A DNA stretch of 64,000 nucleotides from Weissella confusa (GTDB lineage Bacteria; Bacillota; Bacilli; Lactobacillales; Lactobacillaceae): NCBI GenBank assembly GCA_016466735.1, contig JAAOED010000003.1, positions 1 through 64,000 on the forward strand, given 5' to 3'. This document shows, one piece after another, positions 17,914 through 26,830 of this stretch (its first letter is position 1; each line of letters starts with the position of its first letter). The notes below the pieces were generated by a model. It was given only the letters and a program-made list of their open reading frames with translations, did not search any database and had not been told where the DNA came from. The position numbers and the translations under genes were made by a program.

Positions 17914-18808
17914 TTACGCCACCTCCTTGCACTTCACGACGGAAAATCTCATCAAGGGTTGGCGCCGTTTGGGCAAACACCGGTACATAACCATCTTGTG
18001 CCACTGTGCTAAACACTTGGCGACCAACTTCAGCGTCCGTCAAAAGTACCTGACGACCAATACCTTGCGGCTCCACTGACACCACACCATCAATTGCTAA
18101 CAAATCCGCATCTGACACTGGTGACTCAATATAGATTTCTGTACGCCCAAATGATTCACGAATCTCATTTGTTGCACCACTCAAAACCGTTTCGCCATGA
18201 CGCAACATTGTGAGGTGGTCAGATAACTTTTCAACTCCGGACATATTGTGCGAACTGAAAATAATCATTGCGCCGTCTTGCTTCAAGTGCTTAATCTCGT
18301 TCATCATCAATTCCGTGTTCACCGGATCTAGCCCTGTGAACGGCTCATCCAAAATCAAAAATTCTGGGTGGAAAATAACGGTCGAAATTAACTGGACCTT
18401 TTGCGCATTACCCTTAGAGAGCTTTTGGACTTTGTCAGTCGTCTTACCAACGACATCCAAACGCTTCATCCAGTCTTGCAAAGATGCCTTCGCATCAGCA
18501 CGTTTCATGCCGTGTAGCTCAGCAAAGTACATCACTTGTTCTTCAATCGTTAACTTTTGATACAAGCCACGTTCTTCCGGCAAAAAACCGATGCGTTGCT
18601 TATCAGCTGACGTAATCTTGTGACCATCCCAAGTGATTTCACCACTCGTCGGCTCAATAAAATCCAAGACCATGCGGAACGTGGTTGTTTTTCCCGCCCC
18701 ATTTTGGCCAATCAAGCCCATAACTTCACCCGGCTTGATTACCATATTCATATCCCGAACTGCTAATTTGTCACCAAACTGCTTGTTCAGTTTTTTTAAT
18801 TCAATCAT
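17906..18808 (-). CDS. ABC transporter ATP-binding protein (NatA/YhaQ type)
   Basis: The 300-residue ATPase has Walker A GLIGQNGAGKTTT (about residues 32-44), Q-loop FLPEERGLYQ, signature LSKGNAQKVQ, Walker B LILDEPFTGLDP and the H-loop IIFSSHNM. A C-terminal extension of about 85 residues is typical of YhaQ/NatA exporters. It is the first gene of the two-gene exporter operon. The ATG at 18808 has AAATAGGGAGTAGTTTAC upstream. It is preceded by a terminator from the gene upstream, so it has its own promoter. Confidence 0.93.
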   Translation of the reverse strand: MIELKKLNKQFGDKLAVRDMNMVIKPGEVMGLIGQNGAGKTTTFRMVLDFIEPTSGEITWDGHKITSADKQRIGFLPEERGLYQKLTIEEQVMYFAELHGMKRADAKASLQDWMKRLDVVGKTTDKVQKLSKGNAQKVQLISTVIFHPEFLILDEPFTGLDPVNTELMMNEIKHLKQDGAMIIFSSHNMSGVEKLSDHLTMLRHGETVLSGATNEIRESFGRTEIYIESPVSDADLLAIDGVVSVEPQGIGRQVLLTDAEVGRQVFSTVAQDGYVPVFAQTAPTLDEIFRREVQGGGVND

Positions 18809-18916
18809 GTAAACTACTCCCTATTTGTCTGACATGTTAACACCATTGTACCCAAGCCCTATGAATAATTGTATTAACTTTATTCTTTTGTTAGAAAAAT
18901 ACTGTCACAGTTCAAA

Positions 18917-18951
18917 TAAAAAAGGTCGCATCCCCCGAAAGGAATGCGACC
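18917..18951 (-). terminator. terminator after hypothetical gene 18963-19247
   Basis: The stem AGGTCGCATTCC / GGATGCGACCT, read on the minus strand, with a GAAA-type loop region, is followed by TTTTTTATTT. Confidence 0.9.
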
Positions 18952-18962
18952 TGCATTAGACA

Positions 18963-19247
18963 TTATGCCCAGTTAATTTCATCTCGTTGCACAAGTTGGA
19001 AATCAATATTTGCCATACGTGCGCGTCCGGTTGGGTTTTGCCCATGAACTTGCAAGTAGAAACGAACGTCAGCGTCATCACGCATCTCTGCAGGTGACAA
19101 CACAACGTCGTGGTCATAGTGCAATTGGAATCCCTTGAGCTCTGGCACATACGTGTATAGACGACCAACATCGACATCAAAATCAGCGCGGTACATTGCT
19201 ACCAATTCGACGTCCGTTGCTGGATTTGTTAAATCATAACGAATCAT
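18963..19247 (-). CDS. conserved-looking hypothetical protein, 94 residues
   Basis: Not recognised. The 94-residue soluble protein has an acidic, aromatic composition (DLTNPATDVELVAMYRADFD, LYTYVPELKGFQLHYDHDV) and no membrane segment or cysteine. The sequence pattern suggests a small beta-rich fold. GGAGG lies 7 bp before the ATG and a strong terminator follows, so it is a real gene. It starts 33 bp after ftsK ends and may share its transcript. Confidence 0.75.
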   Translation of the reverse strand: MIRYDLTNPATDVELVAMYRADFDVDVGRLYTYVPELKGFQLHYDHDVVLSPAEMRDDADVRFYLQVHGQNPTGRARMANIDFQLVQRDEINWA

Positions 19248-19279
19248 CTGACGGCCTCCATCTCATTTAATCGTATGCG

Positions 19280-22054
19280 TTATTTTAGTGCTTCACGGCG
19301 GAAGCGGTCAAGCATTTCGGGTGTAAACTTCAACTCGCGTGGCTTAGACCCGTTTTGCTCACCAATCAAACCACGATCCGTGAGCGCATCCATGATACGA
19401 CCAGCACGGTTATAACCCATGCCAAAGTGGCGTTGAATTGATGACGTTGAAGCGCCACCAGCGCGCAAGATAAATTCAAGCACGTCATCCCAACGTTCAT
19501 CTAGCTCATCACCTTCTGAACCAGGATTATCAATCGCGTTCACTTCTTCGTCAGACACTTCCATGCTCTTATCATATTGGGCTTCTCCTTGATTCTTGAT
19601 GAAGTCCGTCAATGACTCAACATCTTCGTCAGTCAAAAAGGCACCTTGGACACGTTGTGGACCGTTTGAACCAATTGGGGCAAACAGCATATCACCACGA
19701 CCCAATAGCTTTTCGGCACCGTTACTGTCCAAAATCGTACGTGAATCAACACCAGACGAGACGGCAAACGCCATTCGAGATGGCACGTTCGCCTTAATCA
19801 AACCGGTGATGATATCAACTGATGGACGCTGTGTCGCAACAATCATGTGAATACCAGCGGCGCGACCCAACTGTGCAATACGCACAATTGAGTTTTCAAC
19901 ATCACCAGAAACGGCCGACGTCATCATCAAGTCGGCCAACTCGTCAATAATGACAACCAAGTAAGGCATCTTTTGCAAGACTGTGCTTGAATCAGCTGCA
20001 TTACGCTTTTCGACTAAGCGGTTGTAACCATCGATGTTACGCACCCCTTCTTCGGCCAGCAACTTGAAACGACGATCCATTTCAGCGACAACCTTCTTCA
20101 AGCCAAGTGACGCCTTCTTAGGGTCTGAGATAACCGGCGTAATCAAGTGTGGAATGTCGTTATACACTGACAATTCCACCTTCTTTGGGTCAACCAACAT
20201 CAAACGAACTTGTGATGGCTTGGCCTGCAAAAGAATTGACGCCAAAATACCGTTAATGGCCACCGACTTACCTGAACCAGTTGAACCGGCAATCAGCAAG
20301 TGTGGCATCTTGGTCAAATCAAGTTTCATAACCCCACTTGTGACACCACGACCAATTGGGACAACCAATGGCTTCGTCGTATCGATGCCAGCCTCTTCCA
20401 CCATGTCGCGGAAGCCAACTGTTGCTTGTTGATCGTTGGCGACTTCGATTCCGACGACGTTTTTACCAGGAATCGGTGCTTCAATACGTAATGACTTAGC
20501 AGCCAAAGCCAAAGCCAAGTCGTCCGCAAGATTTTGAATCTTTGACACCTTCACCCCAACTGCTGGCTTGATTTCGTATTGCGTAACTGTTGGTCCGAGG
20601 ACCACCTTTTCGACCGTCGCATTAATGTTAAAGCTCTTCAACGTTTCGTGCAGGATACGGGCCTTATCGTTCAACGCATCACGTTCAGCTGACTGGTCAG
20701 TTGAACCAATGTGTTGCAACAAATCAGTCGTTGGCAACACGTAATCCTTATCATCAATCAAGGTACCCAAGCCAGACGCATCCACGTCGGACGTTGGTTC
20801 TGAAATCGTTGACGGTTCAACGTGGCCAACATTTGATTGGTGTGCCGTTGTCTTTGGTGACGTTTGCGCGTCATTGTGACCAAGAATATCAGCGTGCGTC
20901 AACGGCACATCTTGACCAGGCAACAGTTCATCATCTGGCAAGTCCTCGCCATAAATTACCGGCTCAATCGCTGCGTCTTGGGCTTGAATAACGGCATCTG
21001 GATTAAAGCTTGGATCATACGCCATTTCAACTGGCGCATCATCTTCACTTGGAAGCGGTGTGAACTCATTCGTCACTGGCTCTGATGCCGCAAATGTCGC
21101 CTCATCGACCGGTGCTTCCGGCTTAAATGGCGCCGGTGCTACAATTTCTGGCATGACAAATTCAGTAGCCGTTGCGTCAATTTCAGGTTCATCATCCACA
21201 ACTGTCGTAGGTGTCTTAGCCTTCTTCGCCTTAATCGGCGCTTCATTCGACGCAGATGCATCCGGTAAGACATCTGCTATCTTTGCCGCTCGGTCACCCT
21301 CTGGCGCAAATGGATCTTCATTGAAAAATTCTTGCATCGCCGTCTTTTGACGTGTGCGGAAACTTTCAATTGATTCGGTCACCTTTTCATGGGCGGTCGA
21401 AGCTTGCGTTTGAACCAAATCACCCGCACCTTCAGCCAGATTAAAGAAGTTATCGAAAACATCACGAATTGGCAAATTGAAGAACATCACTGGTCCAGCA
21501 ATCAATAGAATGACTGCCACTAGCCATGACCCAAAATCGGCCATCGCCATGTATGTGCCACTATAAATCATGGCACCAATTAAACCACCACCAACCGGGG
21601 TTGTGACTGCCTTATTGTTCATATCTTGGTTGATTAATGTTTGAATGGTTTGTGCATACGCTTCATGCACATTCATTTTATCGAACAGCAGGATTGAACC
21701 AACCAGCATGATACCAACATAAAAGAGGGTAAAACCAACATATTGTTGCCACTTAAAACGCTTTGGCCACTGGCCATAAGCCACAACCACGAGGAGCGGA
21801 ATTAAAAGCACCAGTAACAGGAACTGGTAAGAACCACCTACTACAAGGCGAATAATATTGGCCAAAAACTTACCAACTAAACCAACCTTGGCAATGGCAA
21901 TCACTGTCAGAATTGTTGCAAACAGACCAATGAGTTGTGGTCCTCGTTCCAGCCACCAATTCTGTTGGGTTGCTTTTTTCTTTTTGGCAGACGTCGACTT
22001 TTTCGGCGTTGTTTTACGCTTGGTAGTCGGACGCTTTTTTGCTGTCGCCGCCAT
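19280..22054 (-). CDS. ftsK: DNA translocase FtsK/SpoIIIE
   Basis: FtsK pumps chromosomal DNA away from the closing septum. The protein (about 924 residues) has a basic K/T-rich N-terminus (about 30 residues), four membrane helices (about residues 40-180), and an acidic, proline-containing linker (about residues 210-450). The RecA-like motor has Walker A AGSTGSGKSVAI and VIIDELADLMM. The C-terminal gamma winged helix (STSSIQRHFGMGYNRAGRIM) recognises KOPS/SRS-type sites. I chose the ATG at 22054 (MAATAKKR) because AAGGGAGACTAAT precedes it; the upstream ATG lacks such a site. Confidence 0.95.
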   Translation of the reverse strand: MAATAKKRPTTKRKTTPKKSTSAKKKKATQQNWWLERGPQLIGLFATILTVIAIAKVGLVGKFLANIIRLVVGGSYQFLLLVLLIPLLVVVAYGQWPKRFKWQQYVGFTLFYVGIMLVGSILLFDKMNVHEAYAQTIQTLINQDMNNKAVTTPVGGGLIGAMIYSGTYMAMADFGSWLVAVILLIAGPVMFFNLPIRDVFDNFFNLAEGAGDLVQTQASTAHEKVTESIESFRTRQKTAMQEFFNEDPFAPEGDRAAKIADVLPDASASNEAPIKAKKAKTPTTVVDDEPEIDATATEFVMPEIVAPAPFKPEAPVDEATFAASEPVTNEFTPLPSEDDAPVEMAYDPSFNPDAVIQAQDAAIEPVIYGEDLPDDELLPGQDVPLTHADILGHNDAQTSPKTTAHQSNVGHVEPSTISEPTSDVDASGLGTLIDDKDYVLPTTDLLQHIGSTDQSAERDALNDKARILHETLKSFNINATVEKVVLGPTVTQYEIKPAVGVKVSKIQNLADDLALALAAKSLRIEAPIPGKNVVGIEVANDQQATVGFRDMVEEAGIDTTKPLVVPIGRGVTSGVMKLDLTKMPHLLIAGSTGSGKSVAINGILASILLQAKPSQVRLMLVDPKKVELSVYNDIPHLITPVISDPKKASLGLKKVVAEMDRRFKLLAEEGVRNIDGYNRLVEKRNAADSSTVLQKMPYLVVIIDELADLMMTSAVSGDVENSIVRIAQLGRAAGIHMIVATQRPSVDIITGLIKANVPSRMAFAVSSGVDSRTILDSNGAEKLLGRGDMLFAPIGSNGPQRVQGAFLTDEDVESLTDFIKNQGEAQYDKSMEVSDEEVNAIDNPGSEGDELDERWDDVLEFILRAGGASTSSIQRHFGMGYNRAGRIMDALTDRGLIGEQNGSKPRELKFTPEMLDRFRREALK

Positions 22055-22094
22055 ATTAGTCTCCCTTCTTAAGTGAATAAACACTCATTTATTT

Positions 22095-22610
22095 TTACTT
22101 CAACTTGTCGTAGTCGTATTCGTGCGTCAAATCTAGGTTTGGGAACCCTTGTTGGCGCAATGTTTCATAGATAACGATAGCGGCTGTGTTTGACAAGTTC
22201 AATGAACGAATGTGGTCATCGTTTTGTGGGATACGCAATGCCTTTTCAGGATGTTGCTTCATAAATGGCTCTGGCAAACCAGTTGTTTCCTTACCAAACA
22301 AGAAGTAGTAATCGTGATCTGGGTTTGTGTAATCAGCCTCGTGATAAGCACGTGGTGCGAACTTTGAAATCAAGAACAATTCGTCCGTCTCCTTCAAACT
22401 AGCCATAAAGGCTGGCAAGTTTTCGTGGATTGTAATATCAACTGTATCCCAGTAGTCCAATCCAGCGCGCTTAACGTGCTTGTCGTCCAACTTGAATCCC
22501 AAAGGTTCAATCAAGTGAAGCTTTGTGTTAGTTCCCGTTGCGGTACGGGCAATGTTTCCAGTATTCGCTGGCATCAATGGCTCAAATAATACGATGTGAT
22601 TCGTGCTCAT
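22095..22610 (-). CDS. trmL: tRNA (cytidine(34)-2'-O)-methyltransferase
   Basis: TrmL is a SPOUT methyltransferase that 2'-O-methylates the wobble base of tRNA-Leu. The 171-residue protein has the family N-terminus HIVLFEPLMPANTGNIART, the LIEPLGFKL motif, and the C-terminal trefoil-knot SAM-site motifs FGKETTGLP, IPQNDDHIRSLNLSNTAAI and YETLRQQGF. It is a single-domain protein of typical length. It lies upstream of ftsK; cotranscription is possible (40-bp gap). Confidence 0.95.
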   Translation of the reverse strand: MSTNHIVLFEPLMPANTGNIARTATGTNTKLHLIEPLGFKLDDKHVKRAGLDYWDTVDITIHENLPAFMASLKETDELFLISKFAPRAYHEADYTNPDHDYYFLFGKETTGLPEPFMKQHPEKALRIPQNDDHIRSLNLSNTAAIVIYETLRQQGFPNLDLTHEYDYDKLK

Positions 22611-22667
22611 GATTATCTCCTATTCTGGGGAGGCTCCCCTCCCCCAACGCGTTTAATTGCATACAAA

Positions 22668-22708
22668 AATAAGTATAGCATGGTCTGATAAATGACCACG
22701 CTATACTT
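22668..22708. terminator. bidirectional terminator
   Basis: AAGTATAGCATGGTC / GACCACGCTATACTT (one wobble) is followed on the minus strand by ATTTTTG. It ends the AI-2E family gene before trmL. Confidence 0.85.
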
Positions 22709-22728
22709 AGTAAACCTTATTAAATGCT

Positions 22729-23874
22729 TTACTCGTTTTCTTCCGTAAATAGACCGGAGTTTTCTTGCCACCACTTGTACAAGCGGTACAACAACACCTT
22801 CATAATGGCGTAACCCGGAATTCCGAAGATAACACCGACCAAACCGAAAATATTTCCGGCTGATAACAGGATAACCAACACCGTTACTGGGTGAATCTGC
22901 AACGAATTGCCGAGCAGTTTTGGCGTAATGAGTCGACCTTCCAAAGTCTGTTCAATCATAAAGACCACTAGGACTGAAACTAACATCATCGGTGAAACGA
23001 ATAGTCCAACGACAATTGCTGGTACCATCGCCAAAAATGATCCCAGGAACGGAATCAAGTTTAGTACGCCGGCAACAATCGCAATTAACCAGCCGTAGGG
23101 CAAACCAATAATCGTATAGCCTATCGCAAACATCACCATAACGGCAAAAGCAACTGACAATTGACCACGAATGTAATTTGAAATTTGGTTGTTAATCTCA
23201 CCAATTGTTTCCAGGAAAGATGGTCGTGCCTGTGGTGGCAAAAACTTCGCCATGTAGCCTGGCATTTGGTGGCCATCCTTCAACAAGTAGAATAGCATGA
23301 ATGGGAACGTTAACAAGGTGATGACAACCGTTGTTACTGTCCCAACAACTGAAGAAACACCCTTGATTCCCTTACTTGCATACTCAGCTGAATAGTTTTT
23401 GAACCAAGTCGTCAAGTCATTATTCGTCTCGTTAAACCACTTATTGACCGACATGAATCGCTTATCTGACGTTAAATGATCAACAGTCTTAACAATGCTG
23501 CGCCAGTATTCTGGCCAGTGTTTAATCAATCCAGCAATCTGATCCGTAATCCACGGGATGAATACGGCCAATCCCCAAATAATCAACAGCGCCAAGACAA
23601 CGAATTGAATCGTAATTGTCACAGCGCGATGTAACTTAAAGCGTCGTTCGGCCCAATCAACCATTGGATTTAGTAAGTAGTAAAAGACACCTGCGATAAT
23701 AATCGGTGCCCCCACTGCGCCGAACAAACCAGCGACTGGCGCAAAGATGAAATCAACCTTCTTTAACATATAAATAATGGCCAACGTCAGCAAAATTACC
23801 AGCATCGTTGAAATGATTTTATTATCTAACAGCCAGCGATACAAAATCGACCGGTGTTTTTGGTTGTTGCTCAT
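22729..23874 (-). CDS. AI-2E family transporter (YtvI/PerM-like)
   Basis: The protein of about 381 residues has around eight membrane helices and the PF01594 features: FYYLLNPMVDW, the LLTFPFMLFYLLKDG segment, GQLSVAFAVMVMFAIGY, and EQTLEGRLITPKLLGNSLQIHP near the C-terminus. Members export or exchange small molecules; AI-2 export was shown for one member only, so the substrate here is unknown. I set the start at 23874 (MSNNQKHRS) after GGGGGATAGACTAT. Confidence 0.9.
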   Translation of the reverse strand: MSNNQKHRSILYRWLLDNKIISTMLVILLTLAIIYMLKKVDFIFAPVAGLFGAVGAPIIIAGVFYYLLNPMVDWAERRFKLHRAVTITIQFVVLALLIIWGLAVFIPWITDQIAGLIKHWPEYWRSIVKTVDHLTSDKRFMSVNKWFNETNNDLTTWFKNYSAEYASKGIKGVSSVVGTVTTVVITLLTFPFMLFYLLKDGHQMPGYMAKFLPPQARPSFLETIGEINNQISNYIRGQLSVAFAVMVMFAIGYTIIGLPYGWLIAIVAGVLNLIPFLGSFLAMVPAIVVGLFVSPMMLVSVLVVFMIEQTLEGRLITPKLLGNSLQIHPVTVLVILLSAGNIFGLVGVIFGIPGYAIMKVLLYRLYKWWQENSGLFTEENE

Positions 23875-23891
23875 ATAGTCTATCCCCCAAA

Positions 23892-23932
23892 AAATAAAAA
23901 GCCAGTTACCAGCTGGCAACTGACTTTATTGT
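23892..23932 (-). terminator. terminator after 6-phosphogluconolactonase gene
   Basis: The stem AAAGTCAGTTGCC / GGTAACTGGCTTTTT, read on the minus strand, has an internal AGCT centre and a T-run. It lies 8 bp after the lactonase stop. Confidence 0.82.
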
Positions 23933-23939
23933 ATCAAGC

Positions 23940-24965
23940 TTAGATGAACAATACACGCACTGATTCAGGAATTTCGTAGTCCTTTTGTGACAACGTCAAT
24001 TCACCAGTCTCAGCATCGCGACGGTAAACCGTCACGTTATCTGTGTTTTGGTTGGCTGCAACCAAGAACTCGTTGCTTGGGTTCAAGGCGAAATCACGTG
24101 GGAAGTCACCCTCAGTTGAAATCCATTGAATGTGTTCAACTGATGCGCCGCCGTCCTTAACCGCAAAGACCGCAATTGAGTTGTGTCCACGGTTTGACGT
24201 GTACACAAACTTACCATCGTTTGACAAGTAGATAGCTGCACCACCGTTGTGCTCAGTCCAATCAGCAGGAATCGTTGAAACAGTTTGCAACAATGTGAAT
24301 GATCCGTCAGCGTTGTACTTCAAAACTGACAACTTTGATGACAATTCACCCAACAAGTATGCGTATTGACCGTCTGGGCTAAAGCGCAAGTGACGTGGAC
24401 CGAAGCCAGCTTCCGTCTCAAGCGTTGCAACCAACGTCAACTTACCTTCGTCAGACACATCAAACGTCAACACCTTGTCGGCACCCAAATCAACGACTGC
24501 CACACGGTTGTCTGGCGTCAAGTTGTTCCAGTGGACGTGTGATGAGCCTTGCTCTGGGCGCGGACCTGATCCTTCTGATTGGAATGAATCAGTCAACGTC
24601 AATGACCCATCAGCTGCAATCGCGAAGACTTCCAACGTACCCTTGTGGTAGTTACCTGAGTACAACAATTGACGAGCTTCATCAACAGCGACGTACGCAG
24701 GTGAAGCGCCTTCAGCCAAAACCTCTTGTGTCAATGTTGCTTCGTCATTGGCAAAGTCGAATACACCAACACCACCTTGGTCGCCGTTCTTGTCAACCGC
24801 GTACAACTTGTTAGCCTTGCTCAAAGCAAGGTATGTTGGTGAACCAACTTCAGCAACCAACTTGGCATCTTGCAACTCACCAGTCTCCGTGTTCAATGCT
24901 GCTTCGTAAATCCCCTTTGAAACACGTCGCGTATAAGTACCAAATAAAATCTTTTCCAATGCCAT
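23940..24965 (-). CDS. pgl: 6-phosphogluconolactonase-type beta-propeller lactonase
   Basis: Members of this PF10282 family hydrolyse 6-phosphogluconolactone in the pentose phosphate/phosphoketolase route, central to heterofermenters. The product (about 341 residues) begins LFGTYTRRVSKGIY and has repeating propeller blades, with SSHVHWNNLTPD, GFGPRHLRFSPDG, EHNGGAAIYLSNDG and STEGDFPRDFALNPS. I took the ATG at 24965 (MALEKILFG), which fits the family start. A cre-like operator overlaps the likely transcription start, suggesting catabolite repression. YkgB/Pgl-like naming is by family; activity is inferred. Confidence 0.88.
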   Translation of the reverse strand: MALEKILFGTYTRRVSKGIYEAALNTETGELQDAKLVAEVGSPTYLALSKANKLYAVDKNGDQGGVGVFDFANDEATLTQEVLAEGASPAYVAVDEARQLLYSGNYHKGTLEVFAIAADGSLTLTDSFQSEGSGPRPEQGSSHVHWNNLTPDNRVAVVDLGADKVLTFDVSDEGKLTLVATLETEAGFGPRHLRFSPDGQYAYLLGELSSKLSVLKYNADGSFTLLQTVSTIPADWTEHNGGAAIYLSNDGKFVYTSNRGHNSIAVFAVKDGGASVEHIQWISTEGDFPRDFALNPSNEFLVAANQNTDNVTVYRRDAETGELTLSQKDYEIPESVRVLFI

Positions 24966-25000
24966 GGTTGATCTCGCTTTCATTCATTATATATCTTTTT

Positions 25001-25019
25001 AGTAAACGCTTTCATTATA
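25001..25019 (-). promoter_or_regulatory. pgl -10 box and overlapping cre-like site
   Basis: The minus strand has TATAAT (25014-25019) immediately followed by TGAAAGCGTTTACT (25001-25014), matching the cre consensus at 13 of 14 positions. An operator covering +1 would repress transcription. The -35 is not clear. Confidence 0.65.
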
Positions 25020-25039
25020 ACATAAAGTAGACTGAGAAT

Positions 25040-25130
25040 GTCGGAGGTTTTAGACCTCCGACGTGACCAAGTCGCCCTTATCAGGTGCGTCTTTGGTCTT
25101 ACGCCTGACTGAAGTCAGGTGTTCTAGACC
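25040..25130. other. intergenic hairpins with alternative pairing
   Basis: A perfect 9-bp hairpin GTCGGAGGT/ACCTCCGAC (25040-25062) is followed by nested stems GGTCT/AGACC (25095-25130) and CCTGAC/GTCAGG (25104-25119). Segment 25101-25107 can instead pair with 25082-25090. There is no T-run and no ORF. The function is unknown; it lies between ridA and pgl. Confidence 0.4.
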
Positions 25131-25143
25131 AACAGCTGCTGTG

Positions 25144-25179
25144 ATAAAAGCGTATGCATCAACAGACACATACGCTTTC
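25144..25179 (-). terminator. ridA terminator
   Basis: The stem AAAGCGTATG / CATACGCTTTT lies just after the ridA stop. The minus-strand run is TTTTATC. Confidence 0.75.
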
Positions 25180-25184
25180 GTTAC

Positions 25185-25571
25185 CTATTTATTCGCAATT
25201 ACTTCAATTTCAATGCGGGCATCCTTTGGCAACGTTGCCACGGCCACAGCTGAACGAGCTGGGAATGCGTCAACATCACTAAAGTAGTCGGCGTACAACT
25301 CATTCACCGGTGCAAAATCAGCCATATCAGCAAGGTAAACACTTACCTTAACAATGTCTGCTCGCGTCATATCGGCCGCAGCCAACAAACCATCAATGTT
25401 CTCAAAAACTTGCGTTGCTTGAGCCAAAGTCGTCTCCCCGGCAAATTCACCGGTGCTAGGAATCAAACCGATTTGTCCTGAAGCGTACAACGTTCCGTTC
25501 GTTAAAACAGCTTGTGAATATGGGCCGATTGCAGCTGGTGCATTAGTCGTTGTGATAATTTGCTTTGTCAT
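25185..25571 (-). CDS. ridA: RidA family reactive intermediate/imine deaminase
   Basis: RidA trimers hydrolyse reactive enamine/imine intermediates released by PLP enzymes. The 128-residue product shows the N-terminal APAAIGPYSQAV motif, SGQIGLIP, and the C-terminal signature RSAVAVATLPKDARIEIEVIA, with the catalytic-pocket arginine in ARSAV. It is a single-gene unit between two terminators. No neighbouring threonine deaminase was seen. Confidence 0.95.
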   Translation of the reverse strand: MTKQIITTTNAPAAIGPYSQAVLTNGTLYASGQIGLIPSTGEFAGETTLAQATQVFENIDGLLAAADMTRADIVKVSVYLADMADFAPVNELYADYFSDVDAFPARSAVAVATLPKDARIEIEVIANK

Positions 25572-25629
25572 TTTTCTATCCCCTACAAATTTAATATCGT
25601 CAGTATACGCGCAAAAATCGCTCGTGGAA

Positions 25630-25663
25630 TTAAAAAAGGACCTACCTCGAAAGGTAGATCCAG
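25630..25663 (-). terminator. terC terminator
   Basis: The stem GGATCTACCT / AGGTAGGTCC with a TTCG loop, read on the minus strand, is followed by TTTTTTAATT. Confidence 0.9.
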
Positions 25664-25669
25664 AAGCTG

Positions 25670-26629
25670 TTATTCAGCCTTAAACTTACGACGTTCTTGT
25701 ACACGCGATACAATCACTGAGGCAATAATTGATAGTGTTAACAATCCAACGATAACCGTCAATGACACCACATTTGAGATGTGGAAATGCCAATCGAACG
25801 CCTTCGCTGATTCGTTCAAGACCATCTTGACACCAATAAAGGCCAAGATGACCGCCAACGCGTACTTGATGTAACGGAACATTGGCAAAATACCAGACAA
25901 CGCAAAGTACAAAGAACGCAATCCCATAATCGCAAAAATGTTTGACGTCACGACGATAAATGTATCTTGCGTAACGGCCAAAACAGCTGGAATTGAGTCA
26001 ACGGCAAATAGCAAATCTGATGCTTCAATGAACAACAATGCCAACAAGAATTGCGTTGCGTAGCGCTTACCATTTTCCTTAACCAAGAAATGTGGTTCGG
26101 CCACATCTTCCTTCAATGGCAAAATCTTACGCAAACTCTTGATAATGAAACTATCATTCAAATCTTGCGCTTCTTCCTTTTCGAAGAGCATCTTCACACC
26201 AGTGACAATCAAAAACGCGCCGAAGATGTACATCAACCAGGCAAAATGGTGTAGCAAGGCTGCGCCACCAAAAATGAAAATCACACGCATCACTAGGGCA
26301 CCAAAGACACCCCAGAATAGCAAACGGTGTTGATACTTCAATTCAATACCGAAGAAACCAAATACCAAAATGAAGATAAACAAGTTATCAATACTCAATG
26401 ACTTTTCAAGCAAATATGCCGTCACGAAATCAAGCGCATGATCACCACCGGTGAAGAACCAAAGGCCTCCTGCAAAAATGAAGGCAAGCCCAATCCAAAA
26501 GGCACTCCACAACAATGATTCTTTCATGGTTGGTGCCTCGTTGTTCTTGTGGAAGACACCCAAATCAAGCGCCAACATCACCAAAACAAAGGCGAAGAAA
26601 CCAATCCAATAACCTATACCAACTTCCAT
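25670..26629 (-). CDS. TerC/Alx family integral membrane protein
   Basis: The protein of about 319 residues has around nine helices. Family features are LALDLGVFHKNNE, the SLSIDNLFIFILVFGFFGI segment, RLLFWGVFGALVMR and FIEASDLLFAVDSIPAV, whose acidic intramembrane residues are typical of TerC and linked to metal ion export (Mn2+ in YkoY/Alx). I set the start at 26629 (MEVGIGYW); an upstream in-frame TTG would add 15 residues. I searched its leader for the yybP-ykoY manganese riboswitch and did not find the conserved sequence. Confidence 0.9.
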   Translation of the reverse strand: MEVGIGYWIGFFAFVLVMLALDLGVFHKNNEAPTMKESLLWSAFWIGLAFIFAGGLWFFTGGDHALDFVTAYLLEKSLSIDNLFIFILVFGFFGIELKYQHRLLFWGVFGALVMRVIFIFGGAALLHHFAWLMYIFGAFLIVTGVKMLFEKEEAQDLNDSFIIKSLRKILPLKEDVAEPHFLVKENGKRYATQFLLALLFIEASDLLFAVDSIPAVLAVTQDTFIVVTSNIFAIMGLRSLYFALSGILPMFRYIKYALAVILAFIGVKMVLNESAKAFDWHFHISNVVSLTVIVGLLTLSIIASVIVSRVQERRKFKAE

Positions 26630-26781
26630 GTATTTCTCAACTTTCTTATAAATAGATACGTCTCGGGCCACCAATTTGGTCCGCGATGACTATAAAGATA
26701 TTTTAACCGAATTCTCATCGTAATACTATTACTAACATTTTGATAATGTGTTTCAAACGCCCCTAACCACTTTGATAAATG

Positions 26782-26817
26782 AAAAAAGACCAGGCAACAA
26801 AATGCGCCTGGTCTTCA
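26782..26817 (-). terminator. glyQS terminator
   Basis: GACCAGGC / GCCTGGTC with a 10-nt loop is followed on the minus strand by TTTTTTC, just after the glyS stop. Confidence 0.92.
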
Positions 26818-26830
26818 TATTAATCAATAC

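Noticed and set aside
26630-26760. yybP-ykoY manganese riboswitch before terC
   Set aside because: Expected from the family context, but the conserved purine-rich core sequences and paired architecture are not present.
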